Notes: a model not told the origin generated them from the letters alone. A DNA stretch of 64,000 nt from Trileptium ribeirensis (GCA_030248225.1 JASANE010026695.1:1-64000); one strand, 5' to 3'; positions 47,563-57,123 are shown, counted from the first letter of the stretch. A program made the numbers and translations.

Positions 47563-48132
47563 CTAAACGGGTTTGAATTCAGAGTCAAGCACTTCAAATC
47601 CAAACACTTTAAACATACAATTATTCAAGTCTAACGATATCGTATTTTTGGGTGCTGATATTACATGTAGCAATGGTTTATATCTTCCATTAACTAATCG
47701 ATCTTTTACAAAGGAACCCATAAGGAAGCTTGGTTTGCACCTTACAAGATCCACACATTTATTCCCTGCGTGTCTACCATTTTTCAAATGAGGGTTTTGG
47801 AAGCCAAACAACTTCTGAATTTCGGGAAATAATTTTATTTCTGCGTTATCTAGCAAATATACACTAACCATGTCACAGCATGGGTTGACAGTAAACTCAA
47901 TGCTGGTACTGAACATGTTTAGGTATGAGAGTCGATTATGAATTGTATAGTGTCCCTTTTCAACCTTAAATTGTTTCCACGACTTGTTTGAAAAATACTC
48001 AACGGTGCCTCCTTGTATGTTTACATACCTATCGGGAAGCTGTACATCCATTACTCTAACTCTGGTTGCGCAAAATGCCGTTGGAAGCTCAACGGCCGGT
48101 TCGCTCAAGTCACAAACAACAACAACTTTCAT
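47563..48132 (-). CDS. Probable minor capsid (penton-type) protein of Maverick
   Basis: 189 codons using ATG 48,132, which opens MKVVVVCDLSEPAVELP. The open frame extends further upstream, but those codons overlap the TBP gene and lack a motif. Alternating hydrophobic/polar stretches (VRVMDVQLPDRYVNI, HYTIHNRLSYLNMF, ISLDLNNCMFKVFGFEV) suggest an all-beta fold. Size and position directly before the major capsid gene match the single-jelly-roll minor capsid proteins of Mavericks and adintoviruses. The assignment rests on size, strand pattern and synteny, not on a diagnostic motif. The upstream TTCTTAAAAGG (48,158-48,168) lies 25 nt before the ATG, inside the last codons of the TBP gene. Confidence 0.65.
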   Translation of the reverse strand: MKVVVVCDLSEPAVELPTAFCATRVRVMDVQLPDRYVNIQGGTVEYFSNKSWKQFKVEKGHYTIHNRLSYLNMFSTSIEFTVNPCCDMVSVYLLDNAEIKLFPEIQKLFGFQNPHLKNGRHAGNKCVDLVRCKPSFLMGSFVKDRLVNGRYKPLLHVISAPKNTISLDLNNCMFKVFGFEVLDSEFKPV

Positions 48133-48148
48133 GATTGAGTACAATATT

Positions 48149-48658
48149 TTATTGAAGCCTTTTAAGAATATTGTATATATTATTACATGACAAATAAAAA
48201 TCATTTACACATTTACATCCAGTGACTACCACATTCCCACTACTGAAGATCAAAGCCACTCCCTTACGTAGGGTGAGCTTCATGCTATTATGCAGTTCTG
48301 TTTCGTACATTACTGTGTAACCGTTTCTAAGCTGCTCATAAAGATGTGTTAAATTTAATGTAAACCCACTTCTAAGTAAACCAGCTACATTTACAACATG
48401 TGCTTGAGGTTTTGAGAAGCATTGATAGTCCAATTTTTGCAATTTTTCTCTCGCTCTATTAAAAATTTCATTTCCTTCAAATTCTGACCTAACACCAACT
48501 AATACAAGCTTTCCATTTGAAAAAGTTAATATAGTTCCTCTAGGTTTAAATTTCCAAACACCCCCTGTGAAACGAAACATATCATAATCAAAGCCATCAA
48601 TTTCACACGATAAATATAATAAGTCAACGCTACATCCAACATTTGAAGTTATTGTCAT
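48149..48658 (-). CDS. TATA-binding-protein homologue encoded by the Maverick
   Basis: 169 codons from ATG 48,658, six bases after the NADAR stop codon. The protein is two imperfect direct repeats, as in the TBP core. Repeat 1 includes ILTFSNGKLVLVGVRSE (about residues 43-59); repeat 2 includes ALIFSSGNVVVTGCK (about 135-149), the same strand-turn-strand motif as the IFxSGKxVxTGAK signature of TBP. Helices follow each (FNRAREKLQKL; CNNIYNILKRL), and a VNVAGLL stretch opens repeat 2. Phenylalanines at about 28 or 30, 46 and 138 match three of the four DNA-inserting positions; the fourth is replaced by an LHNS stretch. There is no N-terminal extension. Expected role: binding a TTAAAA-type promoter of the element. 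An open frame continues upstream to 49,150 but is out of phase with NADAR and is not part of this protein. Confidence 0.85.
   Translation of the reverse strand: MTITSNVGCSVDLLYLSCEIDGFDYDMFRFTGGVWKFKPRGTILTFSNGKLVLVGVRSEFEGNEIFNRAREKLQKLDYQCFSKPQAHVVNVAGLLRSGFTLNLTHLYEQLRNGYTVMYETELHNSMKLTLRKGVALIFSSGNVVVTGCKCVNDFYLSCNNIYNILKRLQ
48158..48168 (-). promoter_or_regulatory. Maverick promoter motif before minor capsid gene
   Basis: TTCTTAAAAGG, 25 nt before ATG 48,132, embedded in the final codons of the TBP gene. Confidence 0.6.
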
Positions 48659-48663
48659 ATTAG

Positions 48664-49167
48664 TTATTTCGCTTCGTCCCTCAATTCCATCCAAAGTCCA
48701 CCCAAAATGTTCTTTCCTTTCCAGTTCTCCACGTCCTTGCTGTTTGCATCCTGAATGTTGATCCCGATTCCCCAATATTGATACCATTCCGACGCCTCCG
48801 CTATGATTGCTTGCTCCGTTCCGATCAATGCTGCTCGCACATGAGGTAGTTGCTCCAAATTTGCCCGTAGTCCAATCTTCATTATTGACGCCGCATTGTC
48901 GGTCCATTTCTCCGCATCGAAGTTTTTGATCTGACGACCCAGCTTCTTCTGTTGTGACGGTTTGAAAGTAGTCATTATCGCTTGATGAGATTCGTCGTCG
49001 TTGAAGAACCGCGCTTTCACGCTTTGATACCATTGTTCCACGCAATTGTACTTGATACCGTTGATCAATATCCACCCGATGTTGAAGTTGCTGAACACGC
49101 TCCATCCCGAACGAAATAAGACGAGTGGTGTTCCGTCGATTGTTGTGCAATATTTGGTATGTTCCAT
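48664..49167 (-). CDS. NADAR-domain protein (YbiA-like) encoded by the Maverick
   Basis: 167 codons, ATG 49,167, intact. The whole protein is one NADAR domain: FSNF (25-28), GIKYNCVEQWYQSVKA (37-52) with the key glutamate at 44, LGR (76-78), W88, IIAEASEWYQYWGIG (121-135) and WKGKNILGGLWMELRDE (149-165). NADAR proteins act on NAD- and ADP-ribose-related N-glycosidic bonds; characterised members include bacterial YbiA and enzymes that remove ADP-ribose from guanine in DNA. In a virus-like element this suggests defence against host or rival ADP-ribosylation, or nucleotide clean-up. The gene is followed immediately by the TBP gene. A TTCTTAAAAAGG motif lies 149 nt upstream at 49,317-49,328. Confidence 0.87.
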   Translation of the reverse strand: MEHTKYCTTIDGTPLVLFRSGWSVFSNFNIGWILINGIKYNCVEQWYQSVKARFFNDDESHQAIMTTFKPSQQKKLGRQIKNFDAEKWTDNAASIMKIGLRANLEQLPHVRAALIGTEQAIIAEASEWYQYWGIGINIQDANSKDVENWKGKNILGGLWMELRDEAK

Positions 49168-49316
49168 ATTATTAAATAATGTTGTTGAGTGTAAAAACTA
49201 ACGTAAGAGAGCACAATAAAACACGACCGTTCTTGATGAAAGCAAAACTAAGACTGATAAGCTTTTGAAAATACACGTCTTTATATAGTTGTTTGCTCGA
49301 TTTTGATTAGTTGACG

Positions 49317-49328
49317 CCTTTTTAAGAA
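49317..49328 (-). promoter_or_regulatory. Maverick promoter motif before NADAR-TBP pair
   Basis: TTCTTAAAAAGG, identical to the one at 50,030, but 149 nt before ATG 49,167, which would imply a long leader. It overlaps the stop codon of the 139-residue gene. Confidence 0.5.
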
Positions 49329-49741
49329 TAAAGTGTTCTCCATTTAGTTTTATGTTCCACAGCTCTACTTTTCCTACCCCTCCCAAATGCTGATAGGGGT
49401 ACACTGCCTAATAGCGTTTCAAATTTGTCGGAGTCAAGAGGTCGAGGGGGTGAAAAGTTAATATCTGATACAAAGTACTTGACCAAATCAAATATGTTGG
49501 AACCAACAGATTTATCCGGGTAAATCACTTGGTTGTTATCATTCAACCTTAAATCTTTTATATTGTTTAACATTAATTTAGCTTTATTTTGCAAATTTTT
49601 AGGAAACATTAGCGACAAGTCTGGTTTTTCTTTGCTTTCGTAAACAGTTACTTCATTTCTAACTGGTTCCTTATCCTGCAGCCCACCATTTTTTATGACA
49701 TCTAGCCAACTTACTGGTACCACCGCCATTTTACGTGCCAT
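49322..49741 (-). CDS. Conserved-type Maverick protein, 139 residues
   Basis: ATG 49,741, overlapping the stop of the preceding gene by 11 nt. Contains PDLSLMFPKNLQNKAKLML, then GSNIFDLVKYFV and a C-terminal basic stretch GRGRKSR. A glycine-serine-asparagine-isoleucine-x-aspartate-leucine block preceding a short proline-rich segment is familiar from small proteins that sit between the ATPase and capsid genes of Mavericks; function unknown there too. The stop codon is part of the TTCTTAAAAAGG motif. Confidence 0.6.
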   Translation of the reverse strand: MARKMAVVPVSWLDVIKNGGLQDKEPVRNEVTVYESKEKPDLSLMFPKNLQNKAKLMLNNIKDLRLNDNNQVIYPDKSVGSNIFDLVKYFVSDINFSPPRPLDSDKFETLLGSVPLSAFGRGRKSRAVEHKTKWRTLYS

Positions 49742-50006
49742 AATGTTTATTAAAGTAATTAATCATATACTTTACAACAGTAGGTTTAAGCAACTTTTTC
49801 TTTCTTGAAACAGAAATGCGTTTACTTGCAATACTTTTAAGACATTTACGTTTGGTTTTCGTGTTTAGTACTATGTTATATGCAATCTCCGCAAATGCGT
49901 GAAGTAGAGATAGAGGTGCAACTTTGATAACAGCTGAAACAACTTTAGAAGATGATCCACCAAGAAACTTTAATGCTGGTAAATTACGTTCAATATTTCG
50001 AGACAT
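49731..50006 (-). CDS. Small basic Maverick protein, core-like, 91 residues
   Basis: ATG 50,006. The central block PLSLLHAFAEIAYNIVLN, followed by basic clusters (KTKRKCLK, SRKKKLLK), matches the style of the small positively charged proteins encoded next to the packaging ATPase in Mavericks. Twenty-three bases upstream is TTCTTAAAAAGG (50,030-50,041), which overlaps the ATPase stop. Likely a DNA-associated virion component; this is inference from charge and position. Confidence 0.6.
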   Translation of the reverse strand: MSRNIERNLPALKFLGGSSSKVVSAVIKVAPLSLLHAFAEIAYNIVLNTKTKRKCLKSIASKRISVSRKKKLLKPTVVKYMINYFNKHYGT

Positions 50007-50029
50007 TTTAAATATTTAGAAATCTTTAT

Positions 50030-50041
50030 CCTTTTTAAGAA
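50030..50041 (-). promoter_or_regulatory. Maverick promoter motif before 91-residue gene
   Basis: TTCTTAAAAAGG, 23 nt before ATG 50,006. It overlaps the stop codon of the ATPase gene. Confidence 0.65.
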
Positions 50042-50793
50042 TATACAAACAACTGTTCATCGTCAGGGAATATATTCTGTCGTACCCTCAATACATTTTC
50101 TGTTGTCGGTTTCAAATCAAGAAACAAATATCCAAACGGTTCTTTCGTTCCTTGCTCAAATGCGTTTGAGAGAAAGTGAGGTTTTGAAGGCCACATTTGC
50201 CTTCCCAGTGTATGAATCATTGACTGGTCCCGGAAGTTGGGAAACAAGACCATATACTGAGCATTGCGGGTGATTGTTCGCATATACTTGCCTTCATGAT
50301 ACAAATTTTGAGTAACAAAAATAGTACTTAGCTTATTATGACGCATGCGAGAAAACGCCGCTGCAAGCTTTTTATCACTCGCAGCCTCAATCATTAAATC
50401 GTCCAGTATACAAATTGTATGTCCATTACCAGTAGGAAAATGTGTGGGTATCCCTTCGTATAGTTCTAAATTTGGTATTTCTTTCAGCATTTTACCATAA
50501 ATGTCTTGAAAAATACTGTAACAGTATAATATTTTGTTGAATGGTTGATCAAATAGCCCATGTTTCAATAATCGATATATCCATCTAGTTTTTCCACTCC
50601 CGGTTTGACCACTTACTACACACGTGAACGGTAATTCCAAAGGTAATAGTACGCTATCAGTATCACAACTTTGAATGTCAACGTGAGAAACCGGTGGTAG
50701 ATTTTGTGGTTGAGCTCTACAAGTTTTCTTATGTCTATGCAAATGCTGACGAGTAGTATAAGCGCGATAACATTTAACACATACATGTTCCAT
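50035..50793 (-). CDS. A32-like genome-packaging ATPase with zinc finger
   Basis: 252 codons from ATG 50,793 (a GTG-initiated extension of three codons is disregarded). Residues 5-25 form a C2HC zinc finger (CVKC ... HKKTC). Walker A is SGQTGSGKT (about 61-69), Walker B is CILDDL (about 128-133), and TIFVTQN (about 155-161) is the sensor-like strand. This is the FtsK/HerA-type ATPase that packages DNA into Maverick, adintovirus and NCLDV-like capsids. The added N-terminal finger is typical of animal Mavericks. All motifs are intact and the frame is undamaged. A TTCTTAAAAGG motif (50,821-50,831) lies 27 nt before the ATG. Confidence 0.9.
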   Translation of the reverse strand: MEHVCVKCYRAYTTRQHLHRHKKTCRAQPQNLPPVSHVDIQSCDTDSVLLPLELPFTCVVSGQTGSGKTRWIYRLLKHGLFDQPFNKILYCYSIFQDIYGKMLKEIPNLELYEGIPTHFPTGNGHTICILDDLMIEAASDKKLAAAFSRMRHNKLSTIFVTQNLYHEGKYMRTITRNAQYMVLFPNFRDQSMIHTLGRQMWPSKPHFLSNAFEQGTKEPFGYLFLDLKPTTENVLRVRQNIFPDDEQLFVYS

Positions 50794-50820
50794 AATTATC
50801 ACAGAGTATACATGATCAAC

Positions 50821-50831
50821 CCTTTTAAGAA
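50821..50831 (-). promoter_or_regulatory. Maverick promoter motif before ATPase gene
   Basis: TTCTTAAAAGG on the minus strand, 27 nt between the motif and ATG 50,793. One of five motifs with a common 23-27-nt spacing. Confidence 0.6.
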
Positions 50832-50834
50832 CTT

Positions 50835-51174
50835 TGTACCCATATTCTGTACCCCTATAGGTGTCATTTGAACCTCCATGTACCCCTGTTTAATACTTGT
50901 ACCCCTATTCTGTACCCCTTTCCCCTACGACTACGCTTTGTCCTCATATTCTGTACCCCTGTGTACCCCTACAGCTACGGTTTGTACCCATATTCTGTAC
51001 CCCTATGTACCCCTACAGCTACGGTTTGTACCCCTATTTTGTACCCCTGTGCACCCCTATGGTTACGGTTTGTACCCATATTCTGTACCCCTGTAACCCC
51101 TATGGTTACGGTTTGTACCCATATTCTGTACCCCTGTAACCCTATTTTATACTCTACGGGTACGTTTTGTACCC
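50835..51174. repeat. GTACCCC-rich minisatellite
   Basis: Repeats of about 42-50 bp built from TACGGTTTGTACCCATATTCT, GTACCCCT and similar words, filling the gap between the integrase stop and the ATPase promoter. The overlapping proline/tyrosine-rich frames on the plus strand exist in all phases and are repeat artefacts. Confidence 0.9.
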
Positions 51175-51909
51175 TTAAATAGGTAGCAAATCGCGTTCAT
51201 GTACCCATGAGTTCATAGCTTTGGGGTACCCCAACCACTTGACTAGGTATTCTGTCCCTTTCTTAGTCTTCCGCTTTCGTATTATTTTCTCGATTTTATA
51301 TGTATCGTCTGCAAGATAAACTTTTTGAAGTTCCTGAGTGTAAAATCTACCTAAAATAGTTTCATTATTTGCATCATTTATCTCATATACTGGAGGGTTA
51401 AATGGATGTTGATTGCTCACTGTAAATACTTCACGCGACCAAAGCTGATTAAACCCACGTTCAAACGGTAAGCGTTCTTTACTGATGCGCACAACGTCTC
51501 CAAGTTGAAATTTATATCGTACTTCAATATCTCTAGCTGGAAATAATTTTTCACGAACTTCATCTTCATTATGTGCCGATACTTGGGAGGGAACATATTC
51601 ATAGCGATTTTGGGTATTATTGTAACTATGTACGAGCGACTGCAGCTGGTCTATATACCTCTTTGTGTTATTTGCAGTTAGAAACTTATAAATTTTACCC
51701 TTAAGAGTTCGTATGAATCGTTCTGCCATACTTGCCTTAGTTTCTTTATTCTTTGCTGTGTATGCATTAATACCTTTACTTTTACAATAGTCATAAACTA
51801 AGCTGTTAACAAATTCTTTACCGCTATCAGTTTGAAAGTTATCGGGTTTTGTTTCTTCAAACACTAATTTGAGAGCTGTTAGAATGGTATTTGCTGCTTT
51901 ATGGCTCGT
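51175..51909 (-). pseudogene. Maverick integrase, 5'-truncated, with C-terminal chromodomain
   Basis: The readable frame starts after a stop at 51,910-51,912. It keeps the second half of a retroviral-type RVE integrase core: the second catalytic aspartate in FQTDSGKEFVN and, about 35 residues on, the catalytic glutamate in ASMAERFIRTLK. An SH3-like region (FQLGDVVRISKERLPFERGF) follows, then a C-terminal chromodomain (TYKIEKIIRKRKTK, TEYLVKWLGYP, NSWVHERDL). The zinc-binding N-terminus and first catalytic aspartate are missing, replaced from about 51,910 by unrelated sequence. The protein would insert element DNA into chromosomes; this copy cannot. Confidence 0.88.
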
Positions 51910-53870
51910 TTACGTTAATTTGTGTGCGCCGTGTCCTAGCTATGTCCCAACAGTGAGTAACTACTGCGAGCATGTCCGCGTAAGAGCTAAGCTACAATAG
52001 TGGACATATGCTATAGTCTGCCATGACTGTGTGCATTATTTTATAGAGTCTGAGCCGAATCTATAATATGTCCGTAATAGTCAGACTAGACTCTATAGCG
52101 CAACAGTGCTTTATATAGCAATACATAACAATATACGACTTTTTATTGATTTACAACACCACTAATGTGTATGTCAGTATTTGTATAACGTAGATACTAC
52201 AGCACTTCACATAAAATTCTGATCGAATAGTATACAGCTTTTATTCAAAATATGCTGTGGCAGCAAATTATTGCACACGATTCAAGTTGTTCTATTTAAA
52301 TATAAGCCTGGACATGTATTAGAAAATGTTTTAAAGAAGGCAGCAGTCTTCACAGTGACAAATGGGTGGTGTTCATAAATAGTTCGTAAATAGTTATAGT
52401 GCTTGCTACTTCAGCTTGCAAACCATGGTCCATAAATTTCGACACTTTACAATCAGTTTTATTGTACGTGATTTTATATTGGTAAAAGCGTAAAAAATAT
52501 GAGTTTTATAGCGTGAGATTTAGCGTCATTAGAGCCGTGTTCATATTTCTTTTTGCATCGTCCACACGTGAGCGATACATGGCCCGAAGTGCAAGACGGA
52601 GTAGCCGGGTCGGGGAGACCTTCGGCCTCCAAGAGGGAATTAGGGAGGTGTCGGCAGAGGATTGCGCGACGCGGTGGGCGCACCGAAAAGCGCCTATGGG
52701 TTCGGTGACGCCAAGGGATGGTAGGGTGGCTTGTCAACGGATAGCCGAAACCCCGGGAAGGCGGCGTTGGAACTTTAGAGGGGTAACATCCTACCTTGGA
52801 TGATCATATGACGTGAGCCTAGATCGGGACAACCGTCGTCTGCCAAGCTGCTTCGATAGCAATGATTTTTCAAAGCAATGATGTATTTTATTTACGTTGT
52901 ATAGCTATCACATTCATATATATAGTTCATTAAGTTTGAAACTTGAGGTTCAGTGTTGTTGGTCTACGGCTTTCAAACTAAGCAACTAAAGATAAATCGA
53001 AGATTTGACTCATGTCATCATTAGATGCAATCAATACTAGTCTATAAAAGAACCACCGTAGTGCACACAGGTTATGTGGGAATTTCTTACTTTTAGGTTA
53101 ACTCTGTCATGCCCGGTTTAATTTGCGTATCGTGCAATGTTTGACAAACTCAAACAGGCACCAGTAATCCGGGACGTAGAAGTGAAAGTTATGTGTGCAA
53201 ACAACTGAACTATCTCGGATCTTTTCTTTTTTTGTTAAAGGACCTGACAACGCGAGGGAATAACAGCGCACGTGCAAACGCACAGCATAAAACAATGTCA
53301 GCAAACGCTAGGACTCACAATGTGCGTTAGGTCCATTTTGACCCAGTTTACATGAAAGGGAATAAAGAAACGTATGGCTATTATAACCTTTTAGGTTTTT
53401 AATACATGGTCAATGTCGAAAAGGGTATATGCTTTTAGCCTTAGCGTTATCCCTTAAGATTGATTGATGTGCTACGTAGCAAGTATACCACAAGTACGAC
53501 ATAAAAAAGGAGTAGGTCAGCGTACGATAAGCTGTATGGTCTCAGGTTCATCAGTATTATTGATGTGTGTTGCTTTAAAGTAAACAGTATTTGCAGGGCA
53601 GGATGTCCAGAGATATAAACTTCGGCATTTATTCTTATACCAATATATCTGGATCTTTATATCTCTGTGAATCCCATGTTATCAAATCTATTGAGTGAGG
53701 AACGAATATTTACCATTCATAATACTATCGACAAAGACAAGTAGCAGCTCATAGTATACTAGCAATGCAACAAACCGTTTATTGTAACATAGACGCAAAC
53801 ATGAAACAAACACAAATTTCACATAAGCATGATAACTATGGCCATTGCTAATCACAAAGCGTGTGGGACA
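51910..53870. other. Sequence beyond the Maverick break
   Basis: 51,910-52,140 has repeated GTCC/GGAC words (GTGTCCTAGC, ATGTCCCAAC, ATGTCCGCG, GTGGACATATG) without a clear element. 52,500-52,800 is an isolated GC-rich block with an open plus-strand frame of 96 codons rich in arginine; it looks like the 3' end of an unidentified retroelement but has no diagnostic motif. No host gene is seen. Confidence 0.4.
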
Positions 53871-53877
53871 AACCTGC

Positions 53878-55100
53878 TTAAGTTTTACTTAATGGGCGCA
53901 TAGTCTTGATAACACACAGATGCTCACCGGCATTATTAACGAGCGTCCCTTTGTTGGTATACTGCAGGTATGAGTTGCTAAAATTTACATCACCAATATC
54001 GCGGCTTCTATAGACGCAGACATATTCACCCAAAATTGTACACATTTTACTGCAAGTTTCATATAACAGGTAAACTCTATATGCACAACAAGCAAATCCT
54101 GACATTGCTTCTAATATGCAAAACACAATTGAACCAGCGCCACAAATATCGTCGCGAGATCGGTAAAATCGGATATGTTAAACTATTAACATTATGCGAC
54201 GAACACGTTTTACATAGTGGACGAGAATACAAATAAGTACGTAAGCAGGTGGTACGACCGTAAGTCAAACAAAATGTGGTGCTATGATGTAGCAATAAAC
54301 GGAGGCTGTGGTAGAGTACTCATATTTTATCCTGTCGTAACATCGGCCGACATACGGTTGTCCAGGTTATTTTACACATAATAAGTAATAATCGTGCTCT
54401 CATATTTCATAACATTAGAGCGGTTACTGTATGTGCAAAGGTACTCTCACACCGATTGGCTGCCATTTATGGATATTTAATACCGTTGCGAAATGCTCTA
54501 CGAAAAAACCCTGATTGGATTTTTGATCTGCAAAGCCAAAGTGCCACAAATATTACCCTTGGAGTGTTAAAATTTGATGCGTGACAATAACGGTTACATA
54601 CTTTATAGTGGAGGAAAATATTAACCCGTTGGTGAGTAGATCTTCGACTGATCAGTCAAAAAACCTTGAGACGATATTAAAATAACCGCAATGGGTTTCT
54701 AATTCCCACGTTTTGACTAGTGACTGCGATTTTTTCGTCGCGGCGTGCTTAGTCCAACAGACGCCGAAGGTTATAAAACTTTGCAGTATTTAAATACAAT
54801 ATATTCAAATAGATACTATACTTTTCGAAATATAATTTTGGAATTTAGCCAAATGTTAGAATTTTTTTTATTCGCGCCAATAACGGAACAATACGCGCAA
54901 ACTAAAAATGTATTCAAAAACTGAGCGCTAATAAAAATTCAATAGCATACCACAGAGCAAATTATATGTTTGGTATATGTATGTGTATTGTGTGTATGTA
55001 TATATTAACGTGAGTAAAATTTAATGATCTGCGTATAGCGTGTGTATATTCTGAAATATGTACTGTATTTATGAGTGAGTACAGATTAGATGTACATATT
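53878..55100. other. No assigned gene
   Basis: Contains a minus-strand frame (53,878-54,126) with several cysteines (CSKMCTILGEYVCVY), without an ATG at its head or clear splice sites, and a TGTATG-rich tract near 54,965-55,060. Not enough to call a gene. Confidence 0.4.
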
Positions 55101-55509
55101 TTGTGTATGTATTGATTTTGTATTGTCTAGTTGCGAGTAGTGTATTATCAATTGGAAAATGTCCTAAGGTCACTACATGTGGTTGTGGTGGATGCGCATC
55201 GCAATATTACACCTATAAAAGAAAGTTCCTTTCGATAACTACCAAGACATTTTCATGCAGATTTGTCAAATTCTGTTTTAATTGCAAAGAGACTCCGTTT
55301 GCAGCGAAACGAACGATAATTTCCGGTGTTACTACCGTTTCAAAGGAATCCAAATGAATGTAACAGTCTTTCAAGCTATCAAAAGTGCTGTTACTGTCTG
55401 GGAAAAATTTGCATTACATAACTATTTCATAGCACCCACCGCATCATGCAGAAATAACACGGTAAATTTGCAATGCAAATTAAAAGTTGAAACATTACAA
55501 AGTCACTAG
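55085..55509 (+). other. Possible exon(s) of a secreted cysteine-rich protein
   Basis: A TACAG acceptor-like site at 55,080-55,084 precedes an open frame with a hydrophobic stretch (VYVLILYCLVASSVLSI) and then CPKVTTCGCGGC and FCFNCKETPF, ending at 55,357. A second phase carries on to 55,509 with FRCYYRFKG and a cysteine-bearing tail. The hydrophobic start plus cysteine pattern recalls a secreted peptide. The change of frame and missing ATG make this either two exons or a pseudogene. No family assigned. Confidence 0.3.
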
Positions 55510-56495
55510 CTGATTTATACGGTACGTGATTTTAAATAATCAGCGTAACTGAGCCGCTTGAGGCAAACTTGAGCTGTCTTGAGCAAGTTAGACGCACAAT
55601 CAATATCTTGTTTAGCCATACTTGTCTTTTGTCTGTCTAAAATATTCGTATAAGTGTTACTGAAGTCACTGAACGCATTATTTACACAGCTGATAGTTCT
55701 CGAAAACGCCTACTTTTTTTCAAAATTGGTATTTAAAAGAGGTTCAAACAAGAAGTTCGCTGGCTACGCAATAATAAAAAGAGCTCCTTAAAATGTGTTT
55801 CCGAGATTGATCAGTATAGAACTGTTAAAATGAAATACTTTTCCTGCCTTCGAAAGAATGATATATGAAATGCCAGGACTCACAGATATTCTAATGCTTC
55901 AGAAAATCAAATGAACTTCAACAAATTAATTTTAGTTGTTGTATCTCGAATCGAAAACATCCAAAACTTTATAACATATGCAAATGGTGAAGCTTGATAA
56001 ATTCAGAGATTGTTCAAAAGTAATTAACGTATATCAACCCGATAGTTATGCTGTCAGCATTATTATAGTATCAGCTAACTCCCAAAACAATATTACTACA
56101 ATATAATTAACAGAACATTAATCATCCACCTCACATACTCGGAACCACCGCGGAATATATTTCGAAAAACTAAAAGCTATGTGCAGATTCATAGAGGTGA
56201 AAACATATTATTAAAATATGCGTTCGATTATCGTTAGACCAGGCAAGGAGTAGAAGGGTTCGTGGCCGCGGGAGTGGTGGTGTATAGGGAAAGAATGTCA
56301 AGATTATTGAAGCTGACGATTCTTAATTTTTGTTAATTTTCCACAGTACCTGCTAAAAATTTTACGTTTTATTAGCAAATTTTTCTAAGTTGCGCGAACA
56401 CCAGAAAGAAAATGAAAAAGGGCCACGATGCAACCGAATACCCTACTTTAGTTTATACTCATAGCATTTGAAATGCAATACATATAAAGACATAC

Positions 56496-56699
56496 TTCTT
56501 AGTTTTTCCAATTCACGCTCAACAATCCACCGAGCTTGTCTTTCAAATAACAAACATTGTCTTGCCACGTCGCTAACATCCGTCAGTGGATCAATGCCAT
56601 TTTCTATACAGTTATTAACATACCGCTTGATTATAACAGATGGGGGCATTGTCATCTGCCGGTCGTTGCTGTCAATCGCTGCTTGTACAGCAGCTTCAC
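56496..56699 (-). CDS. Possible internal exon of unknown host gene
   Basis: A 204-nt open stretch bounded by an acceptor (TTACTTAG before 56,699) and a consensus donor (GTATGT after 56,496), symmetric in phase 1. It encodes an acidic/helical segment with EAAVQAAIDSNDRQ, PPSVIIKRYVNNCIENG and CLLFERQARWIVERELEKL. No family is recognised. Together with the 64-nt candidate at 57,124-57,187, which ends in the matching phase, it suggests a minus-strand spliced gene whose other exons were not identified. Confidence 0.4.
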
Positions 56700-57123
56700 C
56701 TAAGTAACAACACTGATGGAAAGTGGAAAAGATGACAGTATGAATCTGGACAATGTCATATTGGGAGGCTATCTTACGAGATTTGTCATACTACACGTTT
56801 AGATGGTTGATTTTTGGGCAATCGTTCTTAAAAAATAATGAAACACATATACTAGCGCTGGACCTTTGGCAATATTTAAATTTAGTGCAACCAAACTGGC
56901 CAAGGCACCCTCCTTCCATGTCTGTCAAAATTAAGTTGATTTAAAAAAACAAATTTACCACAGTTAGTAAAGGCACTAGCTCAAAGTAAGCAAAGCCAGA
57001 TAAAATTTCAAGCACTGAAAGCTATGAAATATATGGTAATCAAAACGGCATTTATCCACATAACGTATGTGTTTAAAACTATGCGGCCATTTAATGGGAA
57101 TACTCTAACTTTATTTAGTACAC

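Larger units (their letters stand above)
44600..51909 (-). mobile_element. Truncated Maverick/Polinton (adintovirus-like) element
   Basis: Integrase, packaging ATPase and major capsid genes in one direction define a Maverick. The copy is truncated inside the integrase gene. No family-B DNA polymerase or adenain-like protease is found anywhere in the window, and no long terminal inverted repeats are recognisable. Most remaining frames are intact, so truncation seems fairly recent relative to decay. The 3' limit is uncertain: the last gene and ribozyme candidate end near 44,600, followed by a microsatellite. Confidence 0.88.

Noticed and set aside
48659..49150. N-terminal part of the long minus-strand frame that ends with the TBP domain
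   Set aside because: It is out of phase with the NADAR gene over the same bases and has low-complexity, stop-free shadow character. The TBP start was placed at 48,658.
50868..51182. Three overlapping proline/tyrosine-rich plus-strand ORFs
   Set aside because: They arise from a minisatellite whose unit is open in all phases.
52513..52803. 96-codon arginine-rich plus-strand ORF in a GC-rich block
   Set aside because: High GC alone makes open frames likely, the opposite strand is open as well, and no recognised domain is present.
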